Source of the DNA: Xenorhabdus miraniensis
GTDB taxonomy: Bacteria; Pseudomonadota; Gammaproteobacteria; Enterobacterales; Enterobacteriaceae
Assembly (NCBI RefSeq): GCF_002632615.1
Contig: NZ_NITZ01000001.1
Location: 248,001-312,000, forward strand
Length of the DNA: 64,000 nucleotides
Direction of reading: 5' to 3'
The notes under the pieces were generated by a model. That model was not told the DNA's origin. It saw only the letters and a list, made by a program, of their open reading frames with translations, and did no database searches. The position numbers and the translations under genes were made by a program. Numbering within the stretch: the stretch's first letter is position 1; every line of letters starts with the position of its first letter. Below, one piece after another: positions 28,838 through 40,743 of this stretch.

Positions 28838-29176
28838 TTACTGCGGGATATCACTATTTGGTTTTACTGGTACTGCCGGAACTTCTGTTTGTTTTTCAAC
28901 TTTCACAGGTTCAGCAAGGTCATCCCATTTACTGCTTGACCCAGTTTTATTGCTGGTCATGTTACCAAGAATCAGACTGATAACAATAAACAACGTTGCT
29001 AAGATAGCCGTCATGCGGGTCATAAAGTTGCCAGAACCCGATGAACCAAACAATGTGTTAGATGCACCCGCACCGAAAGAAGCACCCATATCAGCACCTT
29101 TACCCTGCTGTAGCAGAACCAGAGCAATCAGCCCGATACCAACCAGCAAGAATATACCTAAAAGAGCTTCATACAT
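28838..29176 (-). CDS. secG: Preprotein translocase subunit SecG
   Basis: A small inner-membrane protein with two helices (EALLGIFLLVGIGLIALVLLQQG and TAILATLFIVISLILGN) separated by the conserved GKGADMGASFGAGAS loop. SecG assists SecYEG-dependent protein export. ATG 29176 (MYEALLGIFL) is the family start; an upstream in-frame extension to 29227 has no family support. The product has 112 residues with a Val/Pro-rich tail. It is followed by tRNA-Leu. Confidence 0.97.
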   Translation of the reverse strand: MYEALLGIFLLVGIGLIALVLLQQGKGADMGASFGAGASNTLFGSSGSGNFMTRMTAILATLFIVISLILGNMTSNKTGSSSKWDDLAEPVKVEKQTEVPAVPVKPNSDIPQ

Positions 29177-29376
29177 ATGTTGTACCCGTTTCCTCGTGGG
29201 GTTTACCACACAGCTTATTAGTAGCAACGCAATTTAATAGCGACGCCACACTGCATCACCCGCTCACAAAATTAGAAAAATTAACTTATTGAGCGGGTTT
29301 GAATACTAACCAAAGCGTTTCAGACAAGCAAGGTTAATTTTAAATACTGGCGCTGATCGAAGAAAAAATCAACAAA

Positions 29377-30714
29377 TTAACCCATTTTTTTCACGGCATC
29401 CGCAATACGATGCGCTAATGCCGTGACCTGTTCTTCGTCTTCGCCTTCCACCATCACGCGGATTAGCGGCTCTGTTCCTGATTTACGCAGCAGAACACGA
29501 CCCTGACCATTCAATTCAGTCTCAACTGATTTCACAGCTTCAAGCACAGGTTCTGATTGCAGAGGATCGGTATTTCCCGCAAAACGAACATTAACCAAAA
29601 CTTGAGGCAAAAGTTTCATACCGCTGCACAGGTCATGCAAGCTCATGTTATTACGTACCATTGCGCTCAGAACTTGCAACCCTGCGACAATACCATCGCC
29701 TGTTGTGGTTTTATCCAGCAAAATAACATGACCTGAGTTTTCAGCACCCAAACGCCAGCCTTTTTCCTGTAGTTTTTCCAATACATAGCGATCCCCGACT
29801 TTTGCACGTTCAAACGGGATGCCAAGCTGTTTTAGTGCCAACTCCAGTCCCATATTGCTCATCAACGTACCTACGGCGCCACCCCGCAACTGGCCTTGTC
29901 TCAATGCTTCACGTGCGATGATGTAAAGAATCTGGTCGCCATCAACTTTATGGCCCAAATGATCGACCATAATGATGCGATCGCCATCGCCGTCAAATGC
30001 CAGACCAACATCAGCCTGTTCTTCCAACACGCATTTTTGCAGTAAGCGAACATCTGTCGCGCCACACTCTTCATTGATATTGATGCCGTTCGGTTCACAA
30101 CCGATGGTAATAACATCCGCTCCCAACTCTCTGAGCACATTTGGAGCAATGTGATAAGTCGCGCCGTTTGCACAATCCAACACAATTTTTAGTCCATTCA
30201 GGCTTTGTTCGCTAGGGAATGTACCCTTACAGAATTCAATATAGCGGCCCGTCGCATCAACAATCCGATTTGCTCGTCCCAGCTCGGCAGATTCCACACA
30301 GGTTAGTGGTTTCTCCATTTCAGTTTCAATCGCTTCTTCAACATTATCAGGCAGCTTAGTCCCATCAATGGAAAAGAATTTAATGCCGTTATCATAGTAA
30401 GGATTGTGGGAAGCAGAAATGACAATTCCAGCTTCTGCACGGAAAGTACGTGTCAGATATGCCACGGCAGGTGTCGGCATAGGGCCAGTAAAAGAGGCTG
30501 ATAAACCCGCTGCGGCCAACCCTGCTTCCAGCGCTGACTCCAGCATATAGCCTGATATTCGGGTATCTTTACCAATGATAATTTTGCGAGAACCATGACG
30601 GGCCAAAACTTTTCCCGCTGCCCAACCAAGTTTCAAAACAAAGTCAGGGGTAATTGGGGTATTGCCCACTTTGCCACGGATACCGTCAGTACCAAAATAT
30701 TTACGGCTACTCAT
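29377..30714 (-). CDS. glmM: Phosphoglucosamine mutase
   Basis: GlmM converts glucosamine-6-phosphate to glucosamine-1-phosphate for UDP-GlcNAc, hence for peptidoglycan and LPS. The length of 445 equals E. coli. The active-site serine is S102 in [15 protein letters not shown]; the metal loop DGDGDR and the sugar-binding ENSGH are visible, and the phosphate-binding [12 protein letters not shown] ends the protein. It follows folP in the same direction, 34 bp after it. Confidence 0.98.
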   Translation of the reverse strand: MSSRKYFGTDGIRGKVGNTPITPDFVLKLGWAAGKVLARHGSRKIIIGKDTRISGYMLESALEAGLAAAGLSASFTGPMPTPAVAYLTRTFRAEAGIVISASHNPYYDNGIKFFSIDGTKLPDNVEEAIETEMEKPLTCVESAELGRANRIVDATGRYIEFCKGTFPSEQSLNGLKIVLDCANGATYHIAPNVLRELGADVITIGCEPNGININEECGATDVRLLQKCVLEEQADVGLAFDGDGDRIIMVDHLGHKVDGDQILYIIAREALRQGQLRGGAVGTLMSNMGLELALKQLGIPFERAKVGDRYVLEKLQEKGWRLGAENSGHVILLDKTTTGDGIVAGLQVLSAMVRNNMSLHDLCSGMKLLPQVLVNVRFAGNTDPLQSEPVLEAVKSVETELNGQGRVLLRKSGTEPLIRVMVEGEDEEQVTALAHRIADAVKKMG

Positions 30715-30727
30715 AAAGTTATTTTCC

Positions 30728-30797
30728 TTTGCTGAACGTATTCTTTGCTCACAGCGTGTTTTTTGCTGACATCGTGTTTTTTACTGACGTCGTTTTC
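30728..30797 (-). repeat. 18-bp degenerate tandem repeat across the folP stop codon
   Basis: About four imperfect copies of an 18-bp unit (plus strand: 30728-30743 shortened, 30744-30761, 30762-30779, 30780-30797; core TTTTGCTGACATCGTGTT). They encode the last residues of FolP ([13 protein letters not shown]) and run past its stop into the glmM leader. The array explains the extended FolP tail. Confidence 0.75.
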
Positions 30798-31624
30798 CGT
30801 GCAGACAGTGTTGCCTGAACGATTTGCATTGCCTGTACGGTTTCTTTTACATCATGTACACGAATAATTTGGGCACCTTGCATGGCTGCAATCACAGCAC
30901 AAGCAACACTTCCTGTCACACGCTCCTGCGGTGGGACATGAAGTAATTGACCAATCATCGATTTACGTGACATTCCTGCCAGAACAGGCAAGCCCAAATG
31001 ATGGAATTCTTGCAAATGAGCTAATAGCTGATAATTATGCGATAAGTTCTTACCAAAACCGAAGCCAGGATCAAGAATCAAGTTATTTTTTGCGATTCCC
31101 GCCGCAATACAAAGCTCAATTTGACTGTTCAGGAATGTTTTTACTTCCGATAAGACATCTTCATAATGAGGTTCAGCCTGCATCGTGCGGGGTTGCCCCT
31201 GCATATGCATCAAGCAGACAGGCAATCCAGTTTGTGCCGCCGCATCAAGTGCTCCTGGCTCCTGCAACGCCCGAATATCGTTGATGATATGGGCTCCGGC
31301 CTTGGCTGATTCCTTCATGACGACAGCTTTTGAAGTGTCTACAGAAATCCAGACATCAAAGCGCTGTGCCAGTGCCTCAATCACCGGAACAACGCGATCC
31401 AGCTCTTCCTGCTCACTCACCTCATCTGCGCCAGGGCGTGTCGATTCTCCTCCTACATCAATAATGGTTGCACCATCCTCAATCATTTTAGCGGCATGTC
31501 TCAGGGCCGTATCAAAAGTATTATGGGTTCCGCCATCAGAGAAAGAATCAGGAGTCACATTCAGAATTCCCATCACTTGTGGGCAAGAAAGATCGAGGAC
31601 ACTGCCTCTGGCTGTCAGTTTCAT
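30749..31624 (-). CDS. folP: Dihydropteroate synthase
   Basis: FolP condenses p-aminobenzoate with dihydropterin pyrophosphate in folate synthesis and is the target of sulfonamides. Signature sequences are [36 protein letters not shown] (WISVDTSKA), [22 protein letters not shown] and IRVHDV. It has 291 residues against 282 in E. coli; the extra residues are a repetitive tail produced by an 18-bp tandem repeat. It lies between ftsH and glmM as in E. coli. Confidence 0.98.
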   Translation of the reverse strand: MKLTARGSVLDLSCPQVMGILNVTPDSFSDGGTHNTFDTALRHAAKMIEDGATIIDVGGESTRPGADEVSEQEELDRVVPVIEALAQRFDVWISVDTSKAVVMKESAKAGAHIINDIRALQEPGALDAAAQTGLPVCLMHMQGQPRTMQAEPHYEDVLSEVKTFLNSQIELCIAAGIAKNNLILDPGFGFGKNLSHNYQLLAHLQEFHHLGLPVLAGMSRKSMIGQLLHVPPQERVTGSVACAVIAAMQGAQIIRVHDVKETVQAMQIVQATLSARKTTSVKNTMSAKNTL

Positions 31625-31645
31625 CGCTAGGGGGCCTTAATGTCA

Positions 31646-31670
31646 AAACCCCAGGCGGAACCTGGGGTTT
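31646..31670 (-). terminator. Terminator between ftsH and folP
   Basis: AAACCCCAGG (31646-31655) / CCTGGGGTTT (31661-31670) with a CGGAA loop, followed by TTTTGACA on the minus strand. It should limit read-through from ftsH into folP-glmM. Confidence 0.75.
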
Positions 31671-31748
31671 AATTTAAGAAGTACAGTCTGTCAAATCCAA
31701 GAGCAATAATTTGTCATTACCCTTGGTTTGATAAGATCGTTAACCTCA

Positions 31749-33662
31749 TTATGCAGTTGGATTGCCATCCGCAGGTTTCGCAGTTTGTTGCGGAGATGAT
31801 GGAGTATGGTTGTTATGACCACCATTATTTCCACCTTCCCAACCTGCCGGCGGACGTACTGCTGTTCGATTCATCAAGTCATCAATCTGAGGGGCATCAA
31901 TGGTTTCATACTTCATCAACGCATCTTTCATTGAGTGAAGAATATCCAAATTATCCATCAGAATCTGACGTGCACGTATATAGTTACGATCGATGATAGC
32001 TTTCACTTCTTGATCAATTAAACGCGCAGTGTCTTCAGACATATGTTTCGCTTTAGCAACGGAACGACCGAGGAAAACTTCACCTTCTTCTTCCGCATAC
32101 AGCAATGGCCCCAGTTTTTCTGAGAAACCCCATTGTGTCACCATGTTACGCGCAATGGATGTTGCCACTTTAATATCATTGGATGCGCCAGTAGAAACGC
32201 TGTCTACACCATAGATAATTTCTTCGGCTAAGCGCCCGCCGTATAAGGTTGAAATCTGGCTTTCCAATTTCTGGCGGCTTGCGCTGATTTGATCGCCTTC
32301 TGGTAAGAAGAACGTCACACCTAACGCACGGCCACGAGGGATAATCGTAACTTTATGAACAGGATCGTGCTCTGGCACCAAACGGCCGATGATGGCATGG
32401 CCTGCTTCATGATATGCCGTGGATTCTTTCTGTTCTTCCGTCATCACCATTGAACGACGCTCCGCGCCCATCATGATCTTGTCTTTGGCTTTTTCGAACT
32501 CAACCATAGAAACAACGCGCTTGTTACCACGAGCAGCAAACAGAGCGGCTTCGTTCACAAGGTTGGCCAAATCCGCACCAGAGAAACCCGGTGTACCACG
32601 AGCAATGATAGATGCGTCAATATCAGTATCCAAAGGGATACGACGCATATGAACTTTCAGAATTTGCTCACGGCCACGTACATCCGGCAGACCAACGACG
32701 ACCTGACGGTCAAAACGGCCCGGACGTAACAATGCAGGATCAAGTACATCAGGACGGTTGGTCGCTGCGATAACGATAATACCTTCGTTACCTTCGAAAC
32801 CATCCATTTCAACCAGCATCTGGTTAAGTGTCTGTTCACGTTCATCGTGTCCGCCACCTAAACCCGCACCACGCTGACGCCCTACTGCATCAATTTCATC
32901 GATAAAGATGATGCAAGGTGCAGCTTTCTTCGCTTGTTCAAACATATCACGAACACGGGAAGCCCCCACACCAACAAACATTTCAACGAAGTCAGAACCA
33001 GAAATGGTAAAGAAAGGCACTTTTGCCTCACCCGCGATAGCTTTAGCCAACAGCGTCTTACCAGTACCCGGCGGGCCAACCATCAAGATACCTTTCGGGA
33101 TCTTACCGCCCAGTTTTTGGAAACGACCAGGTTCACGCAGGTATTCAACCAATTCACCTACTTCTTCTTTTGCTTCGTCACAACCAGCAACATCGGCAAA
33201 CGTGGTTTTGATTTGGTCTTCAGTCAACATGCGGGCTTTGCTTTTACCAAAAGACATCGCCCCTTTACCGCCACCACCTTGCATCTGGCGCATAAAGAAG
33301 ATCCAGATGCCAATCAGCAGTAGCATTGGGAACCATGAAATAAAGAGGGTTGCTAACAGGCCTTGTTGTTCTGGTGGTTCGCCAACAACTTTTACCTGTT
33401 TATTGAGTAGTGTATCCAGCAGCTTTTCATCCGGAATTGGCATATAAGTGCTGTATTTTCCACCGTTGTCTTTCTTAGTGAAATCAATGTCACGACCCGA
33501 AATACGTACTTCGCTTACTTGATTCTGCGATATTTCATTGATGAAACTAGAGTAATCAACCCTACGACCACTGGAATCGCTGGGACCAAAACTCTGGAAC
33601 AATAACATCAAGACAACTGCGATGACTAACCAGAGAATCAGGTTTTTCGCCATGTCACTCAA
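31749..33662 (-). CDS. ftsH: ATP-dependent zinc metalloprotease FtsH
   Basis: A membrane-anchored AAA+ protease that degrades, among others, LpxC and sigma-32. Two N-terminal helices flank a periplasmic domain; the AAA module has [14 protein letters not shown] and the pore FVG; the zinc site is HEAGH. The length of 637 compares with 644 in E. coli, with a shorter, Asn/His-rich tail. A TTG at 33662 (SDMAKN...) lies 8 bp after GAGG, while ATG 33653 (MAKNLILW) is the classical start; either could be used. rlmE lies upstream in the same direction. Confidence 0.98.
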   Translation of the reverse strand: MSDMAKNLILWLVIAVVLMLLFQSFGPSDSSGRRVDYSSFINEISQNQVSEVRISGRDIDFTKKDNGGKYSTYMPIPDEKLLDTLLNKQVKVVGEPPEQQGLLATLFISWFPMLLLIGIWIFFMRQMQGGGGKGAMSFGKSKARMLTEDQIKTTFADVAGCDEAKEEVGELVEYLREPGRFQKLGGKIPKGILMVGPPGTGKTLLAKAIAGEAKVPFFTISGSDFVEMFVGVGASRVRDMFEQAKKAAPCIIFIDEIDAVGRQRGAGLGGGHDEREQTLNQMLVEMDGFEGNEGIIVIAATNRPDVLDPALLRPGRFDRQVVVGLPDVRGREQILKVHMRRIPLDTDIDASIIARGTPGFSGADLANLVNEAALFAARGNKRVVSMVEFEKAKDKIMMGAERRSMVMTEEQKESTAYHEAGHAIIGRLVPEHDPVHKVTIIPRGRALGVTFFLPEGDQISASRQKLESQISTLYGGRLAEEIIYGVDSVSTGASNDIKVATSIARNMVTQWGFSEKLGPLLYAEEEGEVFLGRSVAKAKHMSEDTARLIDQEVKAIIDRNYIRARQILMDNLDILHSMKDALMKYETIDAPQIDDLMNRTAVRPPAGWEGGNNGGHNNHTPSSPQQTAKPADGNPTA

Positions 33663-33710
33663 GGGATTAACCTCATATTACAACTGTGTTAACAAATAGT
33701 AGTCAGGGTA

Positions 33711-34340
33711 CTACACTTTCCGCCCTGTCGCTACAATGTATACTTCACGTGATCGTGCCCGCGAAGCTTCTGGTTTACGAATTTTTATCTTCGTAAAAAG
33801 GGAGCGTATTTCCCTCAGGTATTCATCAAAGCCCTCTCCCTGAAACACTTTGACAATAAAACTGCCCCCAGGGGCCAGCACATCACGACACATATCCAAC
33901 GCTAACTCAATCAGATACATGGATCGGGGAATATCGACCGCGGGGGTTCCACTCATATTGGGAGCCATATCCGACATGACGACCTGGACTTTATTATCAC
34001 CAACTCTTTCAAGCAATGTTTTCAATACAAGTTCATCACGAAAATCTCCCTGAAGGAAATCGACCCCAACTATCGGATCCATCGGCAAAAGATCACAGGC
34101 AATCACTCGCCCGTTATTGCCAATCTGACTGACTACGTATTGAGACCACCCACCCGGAGCAGCACCTAAATCAACAACGGTCATACCCGGTTTAAAGATT
34201 TTGTCGCTTTGCTGTATCTCATCAAGTTTAAACCAAGCGCGAGAGCGAAGCCCTTTTTTCTGTGCCTGAAGAACATATTTATCACTAAAATGTTCCTGTA
34301 ACCAGCGACTTGAGCTTGCTGAGCGTTTTTTATTGGCCAT
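33711..34340 (-). CDS. rlmE: 23S rRNA (uridine-2552-2'-O)-methyltransferase RlmE
   Basis: RlmE (FtsJ/RrmJ) methylates U2552 in the 23S rRNA A loop and is heat-shock induced in E. coli. The SAM-binding motif [15 protein letters not shown] and the K-D-K-E catalytic residues in [27 protein letters not shown] and SREVYIV are present. ATG 34340 gives the standard 209 residues ([13 protein letters not shown]). It is probably in an operon with ftsH, 48 bp downstream, and divergent from yhbY. Confidence 0.98.
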   Translation of the reverse strand: MANKKRSASSSRWLQEHFSDKYVLQAQKKGLRSRAWFKLDEIQQSDKIFKPGMTVVDLGAAPGGWSQYVVSQIGNNGRVIACDLLPMDPIVGVDFLQGDFRDELVLKTLLERVGDNKVQVVMSDMAPNMSGTPAVDIPRSMYLIELALDMCRDVLAPGGSFIVKVFQGEGFDEYLREIRSLFTKIKIRKPEASRARSREVYIVATGRKV

Positions 34341-34476
34341 TGTTCTTTCCAACTATACTAAAAAAGAGCCTTACTTTTTTTGCGCTCTCTTATCAAACCC
34401 ACCACACTATTTATGGTGATAGATATGAGATGGCGGTAGAATATGTCGTTTTCAATCCCAACTAAGCAAAAAAACG

Positions 34477-34770
34477 ATGACTCTTAACAAAAAACAAGTT
34501 CAATACCTGAAAAGTCTCGCTCATTCATTAAAGCCTGTTGTTATGATCGGCAACAATGGGTTGACCGAAGGCGTATTGGCTGAAATCGAACAAACCCTTT
34601 CGCATCACGAGCTTATCAAAGTCAAAGTTGCAGGCGAAGACCGCGAAATGAAAACTTTGATCGCTGAAGCGATTGTTCGTGAAACTGGTGCACATAATGT
34701 GCAAATTATAGGAAAAATGCTAGTTCTCTACCGTCCATCAGAAGAACGCAAGATTAGTCTACCTAAATAA
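34477..34770 (+). CDS. yhbY: CRM-domain ribosome-associated protein YhbY
   Basis: A 97-residue single CRM-domain RNA-binding protein (KQVQYLKSLAHSLKPVVMIGNNGLTEGVLAEIEQTLSHHELIKVKVAGEDREMK; GKMLVLYRPS). The GNNG loop of the CRM domain is present. YhbY associates with pre-50S ribosomal particles in E. coli. It is transcribed divergently from rlmE and convergently with greA, with a shared terminator. Confidence 0.96.
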   Translation: MTLNKKQVQYLKSLAHSLKPVVMIGNNGLTEGVLAEIEQTLSHHELIKVKVAGEDREMKTLIAEAIVRETGAHNVQIIGKMLVLYRPSEERKISLPK

Positions 34771-34822
34771 TCACGACGTATTTATACAAAAATGCCATCG
34801 TGAGCTATTTCTTTATCATGAT

Positions 34823-34848
34823 AAAAAAGGCCAAGTCTGGCCTTTTTT
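34823..34848. terminator. Bidirectional terminator between yhbY and greA
   Basis: AAAAAAGGCCA (34823-34833) / TGGCCTTTTTT (34838-34848) with an AGTC loop. The A- and T-runs make it functional in both directions for the convergent yhbY and greA. Confidence 0.85.
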
Positions 34849-34887
34849 ATTCCATGTAAACGTAATAGCCGATTACCATGGTATTTA

Positions 34888-35364
34888 TCAGATGTAATCC
34901 ACATTCAAAACTTCGTATTCCACTTGGCCGCCTGGCGTGGTGATGACAACAACATCATCCACTTCTTTGCCAATCAAGCCACGGGCAATAGGTGAATTCA
35001 CAGAAAGAAGATTTTCTTTGATATTCGCCTCGTCATCACCCACGATACGGTAAGTTTGCTCTTCATCTGAATCCACATTCAGTACCGTTACCGTTGCCCC
35101 AAAGATCACCCGACCATTGTTAGTCATCTTCGTGACATCAATCACCTGAGCATTAGAAAGTTTGGCCTCAATTTCCTGAATACGGCCTTCGCAGAAACCC
35201 TGCTGCTCACGAGCGGCATGATATTCCGCATTTTCTTTCAAATCACCATGCTCACGCGCATCAGCGATTGCAGTAATAATTTGAGGGCGACGTACAGTTT
35301 TCAAATGTTCTAATTCTTCGCGCAATTTATCCGCGCCACGTACCGTCATCGGAATTTGTTTCAT
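34888..35364 (-). CDS. greA: Transcription elongation factor GreA
   Basis: A 158-residue GreA, the same length as E. coli. The N-terminal coiled coil ([63 protein letters not shown]) carries the acidic tip residues D and E near GDLKENAEY, and the C-terminal FKBP-like domain follows. GreA rescues backtracked RNA polymerase by stimulating transcript cleavage. The 5' region shared with divergent dacB is about 270 bp and may carry leader regulation as in E. coli. Confidence 0.99.
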   Translation of the reverse strand: MKQIPMTVRGADKLREELEHLKTVRRPQIITAIADAREHGDLKENAEYHAAREQQGFCEGRIQEIEAKLSNAQVIDVTKMTNNGRVIFGATVTVLNVDSDEEQTYRIVGDDEANIKENLLSVNSPIARGLIGKEVDDVVVITTPGGQVEYEVLNVDYI

Positions 35365-35636
35365 TTATCAAACCTCTAAATCAATCCTAAGCCCAAACAC
35401 ATCTTCCTGATTTTTGTAATAACAGCACAATGAGCACACCCTATCAGGCGGGCCTCCAGACAATAAAAGGAGTGTAAACCCAGCATAATCTGAAGTTCAC
35501 ATGCATATTTTAACTACTAATCTATCATTCTAACGTAGAGTTGATGATGGATCATCGTTTACTTTTCCTTAAATTGCACCTTAGTATTATTAGTACAAAT
35601 ATTATTGGAATACATCCACCTTCATATGCGAGATCT

Positions 35637-37085
35637 ATGGCTCTTTTAAAAATTACCAGCAGAATAGCTTGTATGCTCAGCTTGAGCCTGAGTGTTTTCA
35701 GTGCAAATGCTTCTTCAATTGAGGAAAACACTCAGTATTTGCCGATGGGTACTCATATCTCATTTATTGCCCAAAAAGTCAGCTCAAAAACACCATTAGT
35801 TGATTATCACGGGCAACAAATGGCATTACCGGCAAGTACACAAAAAATTGTGACGGCGTTGGCAGCCCTGCTACAGCTTGGTAAGGATTACCGTTTTATC
35901 ACCACACTGGAAAGTGATGCCAGTATCTCGAATGGCATCTTAGAAGGTAATCTGACAGCCCGTTTTGTAGGCGACCCGATGCTAACGCGCTCGCAACTGC
36001 GCAACATGGTCGAAACATTAAAACAATCAGGTATCAAACAGATTAATGGTGACCTCATCATAGATGTTTCCATTTTCGCCAGCCACGATAAAGCGCCCGG
36101 CTGGGTATGGAATGATATGACCCAGTGTTTCAGTTCCCCCCCATCCGCTGCAATTGTGGATAAAAACTGTTTTTCAGTTTCACTTTACAGTTCAGAGCAA
36201 CCCGGTGGACTGGCATTTGTCCGTATCCCCTCTTTTTACCCTGTTAATGTTTTCAGTGAAGTAAAAACATTAGCCAAAGGCTCGCCAGAAGCAAAATACT
36301 GTGAACTGGATGTCACATCAGGTGACCTAAACCGATATACTCTCACCGGCTGCCTGACTCAACGTGATGAGCCGCTCCCATTGGCATTCGCCGTTCAAAA
36401 TGGTGCAAGTTATGCCGGTGCAATTCTGAAAAATGAACTGAGTATTGCCGGTATTGAGTTGAACGGTTCTATACGACGCCAATCGATTCCTCAACAACCA
36501 GAAAAAATTCTCGCCCTAAACCAATCAATACCATTGCACAGCATGCTTTCAATCATGTTGAAAAAGTCAGATAACATGATTGCTGATACCCTCTTCCGTA
36601 CCCTTGGTCATCGCTATTTTAACGTTCCGGGAACATGGCATTCTGGCTCTGACGCAGTTCGCCAGATTTTGAAACAAAAAGCCGGCATTGATTTAGGCAA
36701 TACTGTCATGGTGGATGGTTCCGGCCTTTCTCGCCATAATTTAATTACGCCTGCAACCATGATGGAGATCTTACAATTTATTGCCCAACACGATAATGAA
36801 TTGGATTTCATCTCCATGCTTCCTAAATCCGGACATGATGGTACTCTGGCTTATCGTCCCGGTCTGCATGAAGCAGGGCTGGATGGTAAGGTATTTGCCA
36901 AGACAGGTTCATTGCAGGGAGTTTATAATCTGGCAGGATTCATGACCGCCGCCAGTGGGCAGCAAATCGCTTTCGTCCAATTTATTTCTGCTTACTCCGT
37001 TTCTCCCGACAATCAACGAACTCGCCGTGTTCCATTAGCGCGTTTCGAAAATCATTTATATAAGTCGTTATACCTGAGCCATTGA
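35637..37085 (+). CDS. dacB: D-alanyl-D-alanine carboxypeptidase/endopeptidase PBP4
   Basis: A 482-residue periplasmic class C penicillin-binding protein. A signal peptide (to about SANA) is followed by the active-site motifs SxxK (S67-T-Q-K70), SDN (KKSDNMIAD) and KTG (AKTGSLQG). DacB cleaves D-Ala-D-Ala and meso-DAP crosslinks in peptidoglycan. ATG 35637 gives a signal peptide directly; an in-frame start at 35541 would place 32 unusual residues before it. It is divergent from greA and convergent with obgE. Confidence 0.96.
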   Translation: MALLKITSRIACMLSLSLSVFSANASSIEENTQYLPMGTHISFIAQKVSSKTPLVDYHGQQMALPASTQKIVTALAALLQLGKDYRFITTLESDASISNGILEGNLTARFVGDPMLTRSQLRNMVETLKQSGIKQINGDLIIDVSIFASHDKAPGWVWNDMTQCFSSPPSAAIVDKNCFSVSLYSSEQPGGLAFVRIPSFYPVNVFSEVKTLAKGSPEAKYCELDVTSGDLNRYTLTGCLTQRDEPLPLAFAVQNGASYAGAILKNELSIAGIELNGSIRRQSIPQQPEKILALNQSIPLHSMLSIMLKKSDNMIADTLFRTLGHRYFNVPGTWHSGSDAVRQILKQKAGIDLGNTVMVDGSGLSRHNLITPATMMEILQFIAQHDNELDFISMLPKSGHDGTLAYRPGLHEAGLDGKVFAKTGSLQGVYNLAGFMTAASGQQIAFVQFISAYSVSPDNQRTRRVPLARFENHLYKSLYLSH

Positions 37086-37095
37086 GATCAAACGA

Positions 37096-37123
37096 AAAAG
37101 GGCGCGGAAAACAGCGCCCTTTT
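37096..37123. terminator. Bidirectional terminator between dacB and obgE
   Basis: AAAAGGGCGC (37096-37105) and GCGCCCTTTT (37114-37123), a perfect 10-bp stem with an 8-base loop and flanking A/T runs. Confidence 0.8.
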
Positions 37124-37150
37124 GTCATGTTCGAACATTAGATATGAAGA

Positions 37151-38362
<1,212 letters not shown>

Positions 38363-38397
38363 CTAGTACCCAGAGATGGCGTAATCCAGAATATAAA

Positions 38398-38425
38398 AAG
38401 CCCCGCAACACACATTGCAGGGCTT
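38398..38425 (-). terminator. Terminator after rpmA
   Basis: AAGCCCCGCAA (38398-38408) / TTGCAGGGCTT (38415-38425). The single mismatch is a G-U wobble only in the minus-strand RNA, and TTTTTATAT follows on that strand, so it serves rplU-rpmA. Confidence 0.8.
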
Positions 38426-38450
38426 CCGATTCGATTAAGATTCAAAAAAC

Positions 38451-38720
<270 letters not shown>

Positions 38721-38728
38721 CTAAAATC

Positions 38729-39037
38729 TTAAGCGATGCCAGTGATTTTAACATCGGTGAACCACTGACGGTGGCCCTGTTGCTTACGGCTGTGTTTACG
38801 ACGACGAAACTTAACGATTTTAATTTTCTCGCCACGACCGTGAGTAACAACTTCAGCTTTAATTTTAACGCCTTCAACTACTGGAGCGCCGATTTTGATG
38901 TCTTCACCATTCACGACCATCAGCACCTGGTCAAACTCAACAGTTTCACCTGTTGCGATGTCCAGCTTTTCCAAGCGAATTGTTTGGCCTTCGCTTACTC
39001 GGTGTTGTTTACCACCACTTTGGAAAACTGCGTACAT
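38729..39037 (-). CDS. rplU: 50S ribosomal protein L21
   Basis: A 102-residue L21 ([55 protein letters not shown]), binding 23S rRNA. It is the first gene of rplU-rpmA and is transcribed divergently from ispB. Confidence 0.99.
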   Translation of the reverse strand: MYAVFQSGGKQHRVSEGQTIRLEKLDIATGETVEFDQVLMVVNGEDIKIGAPVVEGVKIKAEVVTHGRGEKIKIVKFRRRKHSRKQQGHRQWFTDVKITGIA

Positions 39038-39287
39038 ATAAACTCCGCTTTCCGCGCACCCCCTAAAATTCTTTCCAGAGCGCGCTATAAAATATTCACA
39101 ATAGGGCGCGAATTCTACGCAAAAACCGCTTGGAAGACAAGTGCAGAATTAGAACAGATGAGAAAAAAACGGAGTTTTTCGATTGTCATTTATTTGAACG
39201 GTTTTTCAAGTACAATCGATATATCTTGATATCTATTGATATGCTAATTAATGAGCACAGCTCTGAATCAGAGTCCAAAGCCAAAAC

Positions 39288-40259
39288 ATGAATTTAGAAT
39301 CGATAATAAAACTTACCGCTGATGACATGGCAGCGGTTAATGAAACCATTCTTAACCAATTAAGCTCTGACGTTGCGCTGATCAACCAACTTGGTTACTA
39401 CATTATCAGCGGCGGTGGAAAACGCATTCGACCGATGATCGCAGTGCTGGCAGGAAAAGCACTCCATTGCGAAGATGGGAAGTACATCACAGTGGCCGCT
39501 TTAATTGAGTTTATCCATACCGCAACCTTGTTACATGATGATGTCGTTGATGAATCTGACATGCGACGCGGCAAAGCAACAGCCAACGCCATTTACGGCA
39601 ATGCAGCCAGTGTCCTTGTGGGAGATTTCATCTATACGCGCTCATTTCAGATGATGACCGATCTTGATTCGATGCGTGTATTGAAACTGATGTCTGACGC
39701 CACCAATGTGATTGCTGAGGGCGAAGTTATGCAGTTGATGAACTGCAACGACCCAGATATTTCCGAAGATGATTATATGCGCGTTATCTACAGTAAAACG
39801 GCCCGCCTGTTTGAAGTTGCTGCGCATTCAGCAGCCATTCTTGCCAATGCAACCCCAGAGCAAGAAATCGCATTGCGTGATTATGGACGTTATCTTGGCA
39901 CTGCATTTCAGCTCATTGATGATCTTCTGGATTACGATTCTGATAACAACACGCTCGGTAAGAACACAGGGGACGACCTGAACGAAGGCAAACCAACATT
40001 GCCGCTTTTGCACGCCATGAACCATGGAACGCCCGAACAATCGGCACTGATACGCAGCGCTATTGAACAAGGCAATGGCCGCCATTTGCTGGATACTGTA
40101 CTGGCAACAATGAAACAGTGTGGTTCACTCAAATACACCCGCCAACGGGCGGAGGAAGAAGCGGATAAGGCGATTTCAGCGTTGCAAATACTGGAAGACA
40201 CTCCATACAAGGCGGCCCTGATGGGTTTAGCCCATGTCGCAGTACAACGACTTTCCTGA
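39288..40259 (+). CDS. ispB: Octaprenyl diphosphate synthase
   Basis: A 323-residue trans-prenyltransferase that makes the side chain of ubiquinone and menaquinone. The two aspartate-rich motifs are LLHDDVVDESD (D84, D85, D88) and LIDDLLDYD; the isopentenyl-binding GGGKRIRP is also visible. It is divergent from rplU as in E. coli. A strong hairpin follows the stop. Confidence 0.98.
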   Translation: MNLESIIKLTADDMAAVNETILNQLSSDVALINQLGYYIISGGGKRIRPMIAVLAGKALHCEDGKYITVAALIEFIHTATLLHDDVVDESDMRRGKATANAIYGNAASVLVGDFIYTRSFQMMTDLDSMRVLKLMSDATNVIAEGEVMQLMNCNDPDISEDDYMRVIYSKTARLFEVAAHSAAILANATPEQEIALRDYGRYLGTAFQLIDDLLDYDSDNNTLGKNTGDDLNEGKPTLPLLHAMNHGTPEQSALIRSAIEQGNGRHLLDTVLATMKQCGSLKYTRQRAEEEADKAISALQILEDTPYKAALMGLAHVAVQRLS

Positions 40260-40271
40260 GCTTAAATCAAC

Positions 40272-40303
40272 CAGTATCCCAGATTGTTCAATCCGGGATA
40301 CTG
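40272..40303. terminator. Terminator after ispB
   Basis: CAGTATCCC (40272-40280) / GGGATACTG (40295-40303), with an additional inner GATTG/CAATC pairing, followed by TCTTTATTATC. The right arm covers the last codons of the convergent Mu-type HTH gene. Confidence 0.75.
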
Positions 40304-40668
40304 TCTTTATTATCAATATCTTGAATGATTGCGTAGTGGACGAGGCTGGCTAGCCCTTTTCTCAAAATAAATTTAACTATTCTTTCCCTTTCCGACTTGG
40401 TCAGCTGATAATAAGCTTCTACCCAAATCATAAACGGGTCCTGTCGTTTATTTCGGTAATACTCGACCGAATTCTCACTGACAGTCAGTACATTCAGAAC
40501 ATCTTCTGGCAAGCTGTTGACATTATATTCAAGCGCCTTTCCCTGCACTCCACGCTTACGGCGTTGTTCCCAACCCTCGCGTCTTGCCATCAGGTTGACT
40601 CCTTGGGGAGACGATGGCAGCCCTGCGAGGCCGATGAGTTCCTTTGCAGAATACCACTCTTTTTTCAT
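40288..40668 (-). CDS. Mu-type HTH DNA-binding protein, distal copy
   Basis: A 126-residue protein whose first ~65 residues form a Mu-type DNA-binding domain, as in the phage Mu repressor and MuA N-termini: EWYSAKELIGLAGLPSSPQGVNLMARREGWEQRRKRGVQGKALEY. A second conserved block (QDPFMIWVEAYYQLTKSERERIVKFILRKGLASL) is shared with the next gene, of which it is clearly a paralogue. The two are in tandem, 75 bp apart, transcribed away from sfsB. No E. coli gene occupies this position. It is probably a transcriptional repressor; target and inducer are unknown. Confidence 0.85.
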   Translation of the reverse strand: MKKEWYSAKELIGLAGLPSSPQGVNLMARREGWEQRRKRGVQGKALEYNVNSLPEDVLNVLTVSENSVEYYRNKRQDPFMIWVEAYYQLTKSERERIVKFILRKGLASLVHYAIIQDIDNKDSIPD

Positions 40669-40743
40669 CTCTTTCTCCTCGCTTTATACCGGAGCAGTGA
40701 AGAGAAAGCCAAATTTTAAACATTTGGCTTTTCAAAAGCTGCC

